From assembly GCA_002336915.1 (NCBI GenBank), contig DDET01000025.1:1-26622 (forward strand): DNA of 26,622 nt. Direction: 5' to 3'. The DNA is from Bacteroidetes bacterium UBA1947. Lineage in GTDB: Bacteria > Bacteroidota > Bacteroidia > Chitinophagales > Chitinophagaceae. This document shows positions 1 through 7,363 of this stretch, in pieces. A program made the translations under genes and the position numbers. A model generated the notes under the pieces. The model made no database searches. It worked only from the letters and a program-made list of their open reading frames with translations, and was not told where the DNA came from. How positions within the stretch are numbered: position 1 is the stretch's first letter; each line of letters starts with the position of its first letter.

Positions 1-1
1 A

Positions 2-913
2 GTAGGCTCTATGGCCTTCGATGCGATCGAAACACCCTTCGGAAAAGTTGATAAGATCGTTGGTGGCTCGGGGGTATACCTGGCATGGTCGGCAAGTAAC
101 TTTTGCAATGATATCAAGCAGGTATCTATAGTGGGTGGTGATTTTCCGCAGCAGGAGCTGGATTCCTTATCGGCCCGCGGCGTGGATATGGAAGGCGTAG
201 AAATAGTAAAAGACGGTAAAAGCTTCTTCTGGAGCGGCCGCTACCACCTGGATATGAATACCCGCGATACGCTGGTAACAGACCTGAACGTATTAGCACA
301 GTTCAACCCTACCCTGCCCGATAGCTACAGGGATTGCGATATAGTAATGCTGGGTAACCTTGTGCCCGCGGTACAAATAAGCGTGTTGAAACAAATGCGC
401 AAGCGCCCCAAGCTGGTGGTTATGGATACTATGAACTTCTGGATGGAAGTAGCGATGGACGACCTGAAAGAGGTACTTACCATGGTGGATGTACTTATGG
501 TGAACGATAGCGAAGCGCGCCAGCTTAGCGGTGAGCATTCATTGGTGAAAGCAGCGCTCAAAATACAGGCTATGGGCCCCAAATACCTGATAATCAAAAA
601 AGGCGAGCATGGTGCCCTGCTGTTCCATGGTAAAAACGTATTCTTTGCACCGGCACTGCCGCTGGAGGATGTGTTTGACCCCACAGGTGCCGGCGATACA
701 TTTGCAGGCGGCTTCGTTGGCCATTTAGCACGCACACAGGATATATCGTTCGAAAATATGAAGACCGGTATTATTGTCGGTTCAGCACTTGCTTCCTTCT
801 GCGTAGAGAAATTCGGGCCTAACAGGCTGCAGGAACTTACTAAAGAGGAAATAGACGGGCGGATAAACGAATTTGTAGAACTGGTGAACTTTGACATCAT
901 CAACGTTTCCTAG
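2..913 (+). CDS. PfkB-family carbohydrate kinase, 5' end outside window
   Basis: ATP-dependent kinase of the ribokinase/PfkB superfamily, cytoplasmic, phosphorylating a sugar or nucleoside hydroxyl; the substrate cannot be read from sequence. The first in-frame ATG is at position 11, but codons for Val-Gly-Ser precede it and the family usually opens with a beta-strand ending in a G-S/T motif before AFDAIETP, so the true start lies before the window. Counting from the ATG at 11, a glycine-rich IVGGSGVYLA stretch (about 17-26) matches the family N-terminal substrate region. DPTGAGDTFAGGF (about 223-235) is the PfkB signature 2, with Asp229 as the catalytic base. About 300 residues is normal for the family. 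It converges with the hydroxylase gene ending at 921, only 7 nt away, and I see no terminator hairpin between them. The family call is certain; the substrate is unknown. Confidence 0.93.
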   Translation, partial: VGSMAFDAIETPFGKVDKIVGGSGVYLAWSASNFCNDIKQVSIVGGDFPQQELDSLSARGVDMEGVEIVKDGKSFFWSGRYHLDMNTRDTLVTDLNVLAQFNPTLPDSYRDCDIVMLGNLVPAVQISVLKQMRKRPKLVVMDTMNFWMEVAMDDLKEVLTMVDVLMVNDSEARQLSGEHSLVKAALKIQAMGPKYLIIKKGEHGALLFHGKNVFFAPALPLEDVFDPTGAGDTFAGGFVGHLARTQDISFENMKTGIIVGSALASFCVEKFGPNRLQELTKEEIDGRINEFVELVNFDIINVS

Positions 914-920
914 CACGCTA

Positions 921-1649
921 CTACACTCCTGACATTGTTGACTTGCCGGTAATATATATCCTGGTTAAAAGCATATAGCGTATAATGCCCTGTATATACC
1001 AGGGAGCATTGCGTATTGCTTTATACTTTATATACAGCTTCTGTATCTCGAGATAGGATAGCACATTGTAGCATATCTCTTTCTTGCGCGGCAATAGTTC
1101 TTCCCTTACCACATCCATGATCGCAATTATCCTTGGCTTGTCGGTATCGTTCCATGCCTCGTGCAGGTGGGCATCGCTAAAGGCAAATGGCCTATCCCAT
1201 GATACGGCCTTGCCTGATACTTTAAAACCACAATCCGGCAGCATAGCCGGTATCAGTATGGGTATATGCACGCGGCATATAGCATCGGTATCGCCAAAGT
1301 GGGCTTTGATATGTGTATGGGGCGACAGTACGCTAATGGAAAAAGAAACAAGGCCAGGTATATTCAGGAAGTACTTTAAAATACGCGCTCCCTTCTTAAT
1401 ATTGACGGCATTTTCCCTGCCCCAAAGTAGCAGGCCGATACCCTCCCAGGTCTGACCTTCTACCATGGCGGTATTAAAATAGGCGCCCCGTTCAGGATTA
1501 CCACTCGCCATTAGATCAAGTACTTCCTTTTGTATTGCCGGCAGGTTGGCATTTATGTCATCGTACCATTTTTTGCCCTTAAGGTCAAAAAATGCCGGCG
1601 CATCGCCTTTATATGCCTCATCATTCCTAAAAGAATACCACACTTTCAT
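921..1649 (-). CDS. Aspartyl/asparaginyl beta-hydroxylase family dioxygenase (LpxO-like), copy B
   Basis: Fe(II)/2-oxoglutarate dioxygenase of the Asp/Asn beta-hydroxylase family, which includes mammalian AspH and the lipid A 2-hydroxylase LpxO. The double-stranded beta-helix core is visible: HFGDTD at residues 117-122 supplies the first iron histidine, RVHIPI (126-131) supplies the 2-oxoglutarate-side arginine, and HEAWN (163-167) supplies the second histidine, followed by PRIIAIMDV. The 242-residue length suits a single catalytic domain. It is the last gene of the minus-strand run, 25 nt after its paralogue (1675-2385), to which it is clearly related over the whole length (roughly 40% identity by eye). 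Because the neighbours handle acyl-ACP and glycan intermediates, I infer a lipid or acyl-chain substrate rather than a protein. That is not shown by the sequence. Confidence 0.85.
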   Translation of the reverse strand: MKVWYSFRNDEAYKGDAPAFFDLKGKKWYDDINANLPAIQKEVLDLMASGNPERGAYFNTAMVEGQTWEGIGLLLWGRENAVNIKKGARILKYFLNIPGLVSFSISVLSPHTHIKAHFGDTDAICRVHIPILIPAMLPDCGFKVSGKAVSWDRPFAFSDAHLHEAWNDTDKPRIIAIMDVVREELLPRKKEICYNVLSYLEIQKLYIKYKAIRNAPWYIQGIIRYMLLTRIYITGKSTMSGV

Positions 1650-1674
1650 GATCTGCGAAATACTTGTCGGCCAG

Positions 1675-2385
1675 CTACTTGAAAATATCGTTCTTAAACG
1701 GCTTCAAACAATTCCTGAGGATATCCTTCATCCAGCCCGGCCACTTTTTTATGAACTTAAATTTAAGTGTAAAATGTTGGTATTTAAATGAGGACAGTAC
1801 ATTTTCGCATATGGCCCTCGTATCAGGCAGGTATTCTTCGCGCATTACGTCCATTATCAGCACTATGCGGTTCTTATCAGTTTGGTTCCATGCCTCATGC
1901 ATGCAGGCATCGTTAAATGCGATCATTTCATTGCCTTTCCATGCCTTTTCTACACCTGCCACTTTAAGGCCACACTCAGGCAGGCCCGCGGGTATGTAGA
2001 TAGGTATGTGAATACGGTATATGGCATCTGTATCGCCATGGTGTGGCTTTATATGCGTGCGCGGCTGCAGCATACTCAGGGATAGCGACACCATGCCGGG
2101 GATATCTTTAAAATAGTTAAACACCTCCTGTCCTTGCCTGATAGTCCTTTCATTACGCCTGCCCCAGAACATAAAAGTAAGCGACTCCCATTTGTTGCCT
2201 TCCACCATTTTAGGATCAAAGTACTCGCGTTTATCACCACTGTCCTGTTCCAGGAAAACGGTAACAGTTTCTTTTATTTGCGGCAGCTTTGCACTTAATG
2301 TATCGTACCATATCTTACCTGCCAACTCGTAGTAAGGCACAGTTCCCGTGTAAGGGACTTTCTTATATGAATACCACGCTTTCAT
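1675..2385 (-). CDS. Aspartyl/asparaginyl beta-hydroxylase family dioxygenase (LpxO-like), copy A
   Basis: Paralogue of the next gene downstream, same Fe(II)/2-oxoglutarate dioxygenase family. HHGDTD at 115-120, RIHIPI at 124-129 and HEAWN at 163-167 carry the expected iron and 2-oxoglutarate ligands; RIVLIMDV closes the core. Both copies share the N-terminal MK-WYS motif and a basic C-terminal tail (about 195-236) rich in Lys, Phe and Trp that could touch membranes. Its ATG (2385-2383) overlaps the stop of the upstream GNAT gene in an ATGA arrangement, which implies translational coupling. Both copies keep all iron ligands, so neither looks like a decaying duplicate. They may act on two positions or two substrates of the product made by this operon (inference). 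Confidence 0.85.
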   Translation of the reverse strand: MKAWYSYKKVPYTGTVPYYELAGKIWYDTLSAKLPQIKETVTVFLEQDSGDKREYFDPKMVEGNKWESLTFMFWGRRNERTIRQGQEVFNYFKDIPGMVSLSLSMLQPRTHIKPHHGDTDAIYRIHIPIYIPAGLPECGLKVAGVEKAWKGNEMIAFNDACMHEAWNQTDKNRIVLIMDVMREEYLPDTRAICENVLSSFKYQHFTLKFKFIKKWPGWMKDILRNCLKPFKNDIFK

Positions 2386-3032
2386 GTCTTTAGCAGCTCC
2401 AATACTACGTTCTTGCCTATTGCCCCTGTCTGTTCCAGCCTTCGTTCCAGTCCCACCTGCGATGCATATTCCATATTCTCAATAGTCAACTTAATTTGTT
2501 CGTTGAAACCGAAATGCTGCCTTATTTTCTGCGTTGCTTTAAAATAGTCCCCTTCTTCGAGCACATATTTCTGGTTATAAACATCGTCCTGGCCGGGCAG
2601 CAGCCTGTAACCCATAGCTTTATTAAATGCTATAGAGCGAAGGTTATCCTTTAATATACGCACCAGGGTCCTTTTCATCCCCATGTAAAATCCTATATCA
2701 GTAAGCAGCAGTGCCGCCTGCAGTATTTCCGGCGATTCGAGATAGTTACTATCCCAGATAAAAATGCCGCCATTGTTAGTAACGTTATTTTCCCAATCAA
2801 TATCCGATCCGTATATAAGGCCAATGAACGTATCATTCAATGTGCCGATCAGGAAATAATTATTATTGATATTGTTTACCCGCGCGAACCATTCCTTCTG
2901 CATTTCAGGGCTTATGTAATCCCTGTATTCCATGGTATCACGGATCGTGGGGAAATTTCTCCAGTAGCGCACCAATTCTATATGCTCTTCCGAAAGCCTT
3001 ACCAGGCGTACATTGCCTCGTTCTAATATCAT
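2382..3032 (-). CDS. GNAT-family N-acyltransferase
   Basis: Predicted GCN5-related N-acyltransferase of the RimJ/RimL-like type (Acetyltransf_3 style). The N-terminus with -VRLVRLSEEHIELVRYWRN- matches the family opening (about 8-25). A central beta-strand region TFIGLIYGSDIDW (about 68-80) and the late helix NLRSIAFNKAMGYRLLPG (about 129-146) resemble the acyl-CoA binding half, where N-x-x-S-x-x-x-x-x-x-x-G-[FY] is typical. The 216-residue length is slightly long because of a helical C-terminal extension. It directly abuts the stop of the glycosyltransferase gene upstream and overlaps the hydroxylase gene downstream by 4 nt, so it is within the operon. With a sugar aminotransferase and a dedicated ACP in the same run, N-acylation of an amino sugar is a reasonable guess, using acetyl-CoA or a custom acyl donor. 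The acceptor is not evident. Confidence 0.72.
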   Translation of the reverse strand: MILERGNVRLVRLSEEHIELVRYWRNFPTIRDTMEYRDYISPEMQKEWFARVNNINNNYFLIGTLNDTFIGLIYGSDIDWENNVTNNGGIFIWDSNYLESPEILQAALLLTDIGFYMGMKRTLVRILKDNLRSIAFNKAMGYRLLPGQDDVYNQKYVLEEGDYFKATQKIRQHFGFNEQIKLTIENMEYASQVGLERRLEQTGAIGKNVVLELLKT

Positions 3033-3959
3033 TTACATTACCTGCTTAATAGTATATAAAGGTTTGTTTTGCTGCACAAGGAACATTTTGAAAAGGTAAA
3101 GTCCCAGTACCCCCAGGCAAAGCATAATAACACTTGTTGAGAAAAAGATAGCCACTATAGTAGATGTCCAGCCTATAGGTACATCGTGCACTGTTTTCCG
3201 GTATATAAACAGGATGCCAATAAAAAAGAACGCTACAGAGAATATGAAGCCCAGGTTGATCATCGCTTTTAAGGGAAATGCCGAATAGTTAGTGATCATA
3301 TTGAAGTACATCCGCACCAGCTTGCCAAGCGTGTATCCTGTTTTGCCCTGCAAGCGGGGGTAATGCTTTACTTCAGCATATTCAAACTTCGTAGTGTACC
3401 ATAAAAGCACCTCGTCAATAAACAAGAAGTTATTACGGTGATTGCCGACTATCTTTTGAACTATATCCCGCGATATAAGCCTGAACGAGCTGCCTTTTAT
3501 ATCGGTATCCGTAACGAGCTTGTTGTTTTGCTGCACCAGCCGGGAGCCTATACTCCTTATAGGAGGGTGTTGCCTGTTCGTAAGTATGGCATACACAACC
3601 TCGGCATTCGTTTCCTGCTGCCTGTCTATCAACTTTAAAATATCCTCAGGAGCATATTGCAGGTCATCATCTATAGTGACCAGGTAATTTCCTCTCGCAT
3701 AATTAAACGCACATAATAGCGCCGCATGCTGACCGTAATTTTTCTGTAGGCGAATAGCCTTAATAACATCGGGGAACATGGATTTGATCTCCGCTATTTT
3801 TTGCCAGCTGCCGTCCCGGCTTCCATCATCTACCAATATTATTTCAAAGGAGAATGCATCCAGTGTTTTGATAGCCCTGCTACAAAGTTCCTGCAGGGAA
3901 TCCTCACTGTTAAAAACAGGAACTACTACACTATATGTAATTTCTTTGCTCATCTTCAT
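3033..3959 (-). CDS. GT2 glycosyltransferase, polyprenyl-phosphate sugar transferase type
   Basis: Membrane-anchored family 2 glycosyltransferase resembling DPM1/ArnC/GtrB-type enzymes that load a sugar onto undecaprenyl phosphate at the cytoplasmic face. The Rossmann-like GT-A domain starts with SVVVPVFNSED (10-20), followed by VDDGSRDGS (43-51) and the metal-binding TIDDDLQY (95-102). Two hydrophobic segments follow at about 233-255 and 263-292, as in GtrB-like proteins, with a short tail. The start at 3959 overlaps the SDR stop (ATGA); a second possible start is codon 3 (3953). A lipid-linked monosaccharide made here would be a natural donor for the GT-C-like protein at 7364-9514 (inference). 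The sugar identity is unknown. Confidence 0.88.
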   Translation of the reverse strand: MKMSKEITYSVVVPVFNSEDSLQELCSRAIKTLDAFSFEIILVDDGSRDGSWQKIAEIKSMFPDVIKAIRLQKNYGQHAALLCAFNYARGNYLVTIDDDLQYAPEDILKLIDRQQETNAEVVYAILTNRQHPPIRSIGSRLVQQNNKLVTDTDIKGSSFRLISRDIVQKIVGNHRNNFLFIDEVLLWYTTKFEYAEVKHYPRLQGKTGYTLGKLVRMYFNMITNYSAFPLKAMINLGFIFSVAFFFIGILFIYRKTVHDVPIGWTSTIVAIFFSTSVIMLCLGVLGLYLFKMFLVQQNKPLYTIKQVM

Positions 3960-4705
3960 CTTGACAGTAAAAAACCGCCATCCATATATAAATTGACACC
4001 CGTTATCCAGCGTGAGGCAGGGGACAGGAAAAAAATGATCGCGTTAGCTATATCTTCGGGATAGCCCACACCTAATGGGTATTTGGCTACATGCTCGTTC
4101 ATTGCTTCTTCAAACATACCCTCTGAAGAATAGTCATACATCGGGGTTTTCACCATAGCGGGGCTAATGCAATTCGAGCGTATCTTACGCGACACATATT
4201 CAACTGCTATGGTCTTGGAAAAAGCCTCGAGCGCAGCTTTTGAGGCCGCATACAGGGCATTTCCCTTGCCGGGAAACTGCCCTGATATCGACGACATAAA
4301 TACCAGTGAGGCTTCATTATTGATCTTTTTTGCTTTGAACAGGGCCCCGGTAAGCAGAGCAGGCGCGTAAAAATTAGGATGCAAAGTTTCGTTCACCTTT
4401 TGCGCGCTCAGGTAAGCTATCGGGAAGGGCTTTACAAAGCCTGCACAATGCACCAGCCCGTCAAGACCGGGGCTTTCTTTAGCAAACGCAGCCACTGCCT
4501 TTTCATCAAGCAGCTCGCAGGGCAATATAATGTGCCCCTGGCCGCTTAATTGCGAACGCGTTTCTTCAAGACGTTCTATATTCCTGCCTGTAAGCACGAT
4601 GGTAGCCCCAAAAGCAGAACAGTCTATCGCAGCCCTGCGCCCGATACCCGATGAGGCACCGGTTATCAATATAGTCTTGCCATTTAAATGGAAAGGTGTA
4701 TGCAT
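3956..4705 (-). CDS. SDR-family oxidoreductase, FabG-like ketoreductase
   Basis: NAD(P)-dependent short-chain dehydrogenase/reductase of 249 residues. The cofactor motif TGASSGIG is at 15-22, HCAG replaces the usual NNAG at 86-89, the catalytic Ser lies in MSSISG (137-142), and YAASK gives Tyr152 and Lys156. SPAMVKTPMY and the C-terminal GVNLYMDGG are classical SDR features. Position in the operon, directly after two KASIII synthases and a dedicated ACP, makes reduction of a 3-oxoacyl-ACP to 3-hydroxyacyl-ACP the most economical role (inference). A sugar ketoreductase is the alternative. Its ATG overlaps the upstream KASIII stop by one base (TAATG) and its stop overlaps the next start (ATGA), so all three genes are probably translationally coupled. 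Confidence 0.85.
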   Translation of the reverse strand: MHTPFHLNGKTILITGASSGIGRRAAIDCSAFGATIVLTGRNIERLEETRSQLSGQGHIILPCELLDEKAVAAFAKESPGLDGLVHCAGFVKPFPIAYLSAQKVNETLHPNFYAPALLTGALFKAKKINNEASLVFMSSISGQFPGKGNALYAASKAALEAFSKTIAVEYVSRKIRSNCISPAMVKTPMYDYSSEGMFEEAMNEHVAKYPLGVGYPEDIANAIIFFLSPASRWITGVNLYMDGGFLLSR

Positions 4706-5760
4706 TATAACTCTATAATTCCGGGCAATATTAAATTTTCGGTATCAAGTACCACAGAACCCCATGATAAACCCACACCGAAACCTGAAAGTAATAATTT
4801 ATTTTTTCCTGTACTCAGTTCATTTTTAAGGCAGGCTATCATAGTTAGTGGTATTGAGGCAGAACTGGTATTGCCGTAGTCCCGGAGCGAATAAGGCACT
4901 TTTTCGGGCGGGAACTTAAGTTTTTTCCTGATCGTTTCGTTCATCAGCAAGTTGGCCTGGTGCATTATAAAATAATCAATGTCGGCTACGGTATAGCCAA
5001 GCCCGGTCATCAGTTGCGTCACATTTGGAGGCACCTCCTTCACCGAGAAATTAAAGATATCAAAGCCATTAAGCGCCAAATTCTTCATTTTTCTGATGAC
5101 ACCTTTTTCTACTTCCACAGCTATCTCGCTTTCCTCTGTAATAGGCTGACGCGAACCACCGTGGGGAATAATGATAGCCTGATAGTTGCTCCCGTCCGAT
5201 TGCAGGCTGAAATCCATGCGGCCACTGCCTTCTTTATATTCCAGCAAGGTGGCTGAACCTGCATCGCCAAACAATGGATAGGCGCTTTTATCGGTACGGA
5301 TGAGCGATAAGCTAGAGGTATCGCCGGCAAGCAACAAACCCTTTTTAATGCCGGTGTTATTCATCAGGCTGGCTGCTATACTAAGGCCATATACATAACC
5401 CGAGCAGCCCAGGGGCACATCAAATGCAAGTGCGGTACGGGGCAGGCCAAGCTTGTGCTGTAAAATAATAGCCGAGGAGGGCAATATGTAGTCTTTTGAT
5501 TGCGATACAAAAAGTACAAGGCCTATCTCCGAGGGATCGCAATTAGTTTCCTCCATTATTTTCCGGGCAGAAACCGCACACAGGTCCGATGCCAGCGATG
5601 TACTGTCCGAGATATGGCGTGTAAGCACGCCCGTGGTTTTAATAAACAGCTCCCGCTCGTCTTCCGTTATCCAGTCATAATCCCTGTTGCTTTCTGTAGC
5701 CGAAGGCACACAGGCGGCAATACCCTGGATACGCACATTATTTAGCGAAAAAATAGCCAT
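4705..5760 (-). CDS. 3-oxoacyl-ACP synthase III family protein (KASIII/FabH-like), copy 1
   Basis: Thiolase-fold condensing enzyme of the FabH type. The Cys-His-Asn triad is intact: Cys119 in PLGCSGYVYGL, His267 in IMHQAN, Asn297 in YGNTSSASIP. The C-terminal GFGVGLSWGSVVL is also typical. The length of 351 residues is normal. KASIII enzymes start acyl chains by condensing an acyl-CoA with malonyl-ACP. The operon contains no KASI/II elongation enzyme, so a short or specialised acyl product is more likely than a long fatty acid (inference). It lies 49 nt after a second KASIII gene with the same triad but clearly divergent sequence. KASIII-like proteins in natural-product pathways can also act as acyltransferases, so direct esterification of a sugar cannot be excluded. 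Confidence 0.9.
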   Translation of the reverse strand: MAIFSLNNVRIQGIAACVPSATESNRDYDWITEDERELFIKTTGVLTRHISDSTSLASDLCAVSARKIMEETNCDPSEIGLVLFVSQSKDYILPSSAIILQHKLGLPRTALAFDVPLGCSGYVYGLSIAASLMNNTGIKKGLLLAGDTSSLSLIRTDKSAYPLFGDAGSATLLEYKEGSGRMDFSLQSDGSNYQAIIIPHGGSRQPITEESEIAVEVEKGVIRKMKNLALNGFDIFNFSVKEVPPNVTQLMTGLGYTVADIDYFIMHQANLLMNETIRKKLKFPPEKVPYSLRDYGNTSSASIPLTMIACLKNELSTGKNKLLLSGFGVGLSWGSVVLDTENLILPGIIEL

Positions 5761-5809
5761 TCTTTTGTCTTTTATTCAAGGCCCGTATACTCGTACGGGC
5801 TGTACTTTT

Positions 5810-6832
5810 TTAAAAAGTCAATACTGTACCTCCCCAGCTGATACCCGTGCCAAACCCGGCAATAAGAACCTTACTCCCTTTTTTTATACGCCCTGCATTC
5901 ATAGCTTCCTTCAAAGCTATGGGTATGGTTGATTGTATGGTATTACCGGTCGTCTCCATAAAATAGAAGAAGCGTTCCGGGGCAACTTTCAATTTATTCC
6001 TCACCTGCTCCAGCGCATAATAATTAGCCTGGTGCAAAATAAACAGGTCGATATCATCGAGGGAAAGATCATTCTTCTTAACGGTTTCTTCAATGATGCG
6101 TGGCACATTCTTCAATATAAAGAAAAACGTTCCCGGCCCATCCATGTCTATACTACTGTCTGTATAAATATTACCAAACTGGTCTTCGCGCTCCAGCACC
6201 GAAGTGTCGGACAAGGGATGCCTGTCCCAGCTATCGCGGATGATGATCTTCTCATATCCCTTGCCATCGGTGCCCAAAACAAACTCGCCGATATTAGCAT
6301 CGCTGCCTGCAGATGTTCTTTGTATCAAACTGGCCGCTGCCCCATCACCAAACAATACCCTTATAGCGAGATTTTTCGGATGAACATAACGGGTCGGGAT
6401 GGTAGAAGTAATAAACAAGACATTATTCATACCCAGTGTAGCCATGAGGCCCTTCGCCATGGCCAGCCCATACACATAGCCGCTGCAGCCATGGTTCATA
6501 TCAAATGAAGCAATACTTGTTTTCAGTCCCAACTGGTGCTGTACGATGCAGCTTGTCGCCGGGGTTAGAAATTCGTGCGTTAGCGAGGTGTAGATCAGCG
6601 CATCTATATCTTCTTTCGGGAAACCGGTTTCCTTAAAAAGCTGCTCCCCTGCCAGCACCCCCATATCCGAGGTCCGCATACCTACAGGCGCTATATGCCT
6701 TGACTTAATGCCTATGTTCTCTATCAGCTTGTCGTCTACTCTACCCGGAAATTGTTCTGCCAGCTCCATATTTGTTTCTATCGGCTCCGGGAGATAGTAA
6801 GAGATCGCACTAATATAGAATTTACTTTCCAT
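5810..6832 (-). CDS. 3-oxoacyl-ACP synthase III family protein (KASIII/FabH-like), copy 2
   Basis: Second FabH-like condensing enzyme in tandem, 340 residues. The triad is complete: Cys116 in MNHGCSGYVYGL, His267 in ILHQAN, Asn297 in TTGNTIQSTIP. GFGTGISWGGTVL ends the protein in the usual way. It shares the motif frame with copy 1 but differs strongly around the substrate pocket and in the N-terminal 60 residues, so the two probably take different acyl substrates or form a heterodimer (inference). It is preceded by a 205-nt gap separating it from the ACP gene, which may hold a transcript-processing or attenuation hairpin (see 6972-7008). Confidence 0.9.
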   Translation of the reverse strand: MESKFYISAISYYLPEPIETNMELAEQFPGRVDDKLIENIGIKSRHIAPVGMRTSDMGVLAGEQLFKETGFPKEDIDALIYTSLTHEFLTPATSCIVQHQLGLKTSIASFDMNHGCSGYVYGLAMAKGLMATLGMNNVLFITSTIPTRYVHPKNLAIRVLFGDGAAASLIQRTSAGSDANIGEFVLGTDGKGYEKIIIRDSWDRHPLSDTSVLEREDQFGNIYTDSSIDMDGPGTFFFILKNVPRIIEETVKKNDLSLDDIDLFILHQANYYALEQVRNKLKVAPERFFYFMETTGNTIQSTIPIALKEAMNAGRIKKGSKVLIAGFGTGISWGGTVLTF

Positions 6833-6971
6833 TTACAAAGGACTAAGGCTGAGTTGCAGCTCTAAAATTATTATACTAAATATATCGATTTTTCCCGAAA
6901 AAACCCGGGGATAGTCGTGGAGCATGTATAAAATAAAGAGCAGGCATTGCAAAATTCTGCCCCGGATAAGG

Positions 6972-7008
6972 ATAACACTATGATTCGGGAAATCCCGCGG
7001 AGTGTTAT
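6972..7008. repeat. Two-tier inverted repeat between acp and KASIII genes
   Basis: ATAACACT (6972-6979) pairs with AGTGTTAT (7001-7008), enclosing an inner stem CGGG-AAAT-CCCG (6986-6997). No T-run follows on the minus strand, so this is not a classical intrinsic terminator. It could be a stability or processing hairpin that changes ACP versus KASIII message levels. The rest of the 205-nt gap (6833-7037) holds AT-rich sequence, possibly a weak internal promoter near 6880-6890, and no convincing gene. Confidence 0.45.
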
Positions 7009-7037
7009 TATTCATTAAAAAATATAAACAACACCCT

Positions 7038-7265
7038 TTATTCGCTTGGAAGCAGGTTGTACAGGTCCTGTACGGTGCTGCAATTACGTAATATATCGCC
7101 TGTCAATGTCACATCGTACTCAGTTTCAAACATGGCAATCAGGATAAGTGCATTCATAGAGCTCCAATTAGGAAAATCACGGAAAGACGTGTCAGCCCGG
7201 AGATCGTCGCCGGTTATCTCAAGGGCTTCCTTTATTTTATCTATGAATTGATATATGGTATCCAT
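7038..7265 (-). CDS. Dedicated acyl carrier protein
   Basis: Small acidic 75-residue protein that fits the acyl carrier protein fold and carries growing acyl groups on 4'-phosphopantetheine. I place the start at the ATG 7265-7263; the open frame extends to 7355, but those 30 residues are hydrophobic, un-ACP-like, and would make the protein too long. From this start the probable phosphopantetheine serine is Ser36 in NWSSMNALILIAMFE, the same position as in canonical ACPs. The usual D-S-L motif is S-S-M here: the Asp is replaced by Ser, preceded by Asn-Trp, a pattern I associate with specialised ACPs in surface-glycan clusters rather than with fatty-acid AcpP. Its neighbours (two KASIII, an SDR) are the expected partners. 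Confidence 0.85.
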   Translation of the reverse strand: MDTIYQFIDKIKEALEITGDDLRADTSFRDFPNWSSMNALILIAMFETEYDVTLTGDILRNCSTVQDLYNLLPSE

Positions 7266-7363
7266 GCTAATTTTATTTACACTCAACACTATTATTAATG
7301 GTCGCAAAGCTAATTTAAAAATTAATACAAGATGGCACAAGCTGAATCTATACAAAAGTCCAC

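Noticed and set aside
325..903. 192-residue antisense open frame opposite the PfkB kinase
   Set aside because: Ser/Thr-rich low-complexity translation with no family motif; it mirrors the codon use of the clearly real kinase gene.
6833..7015. 60-residue open frame between acp and the KASIII gene
   Set aside because: No motif, poor codon use, and it overlaps the inverted repeat; most likely non-coding.
4705..7265. Aryl polyene or flexirubin pigment cluster
   Set aside because: ACP, KASIII and SDR genes fit superficially, but KASI/II-type elongation enzymes, dehydratases and ammonia-lyase or pigment-specific genes are missing, while glycan genes surround them.
7266..7355. 30-residue N-terminal extension of the ACP
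   Set aside because: Hydrophobic and basic, unlike any ACP; the internal ATG at 7265 puts the modified Ser at position 36 as in canonical ACPs.
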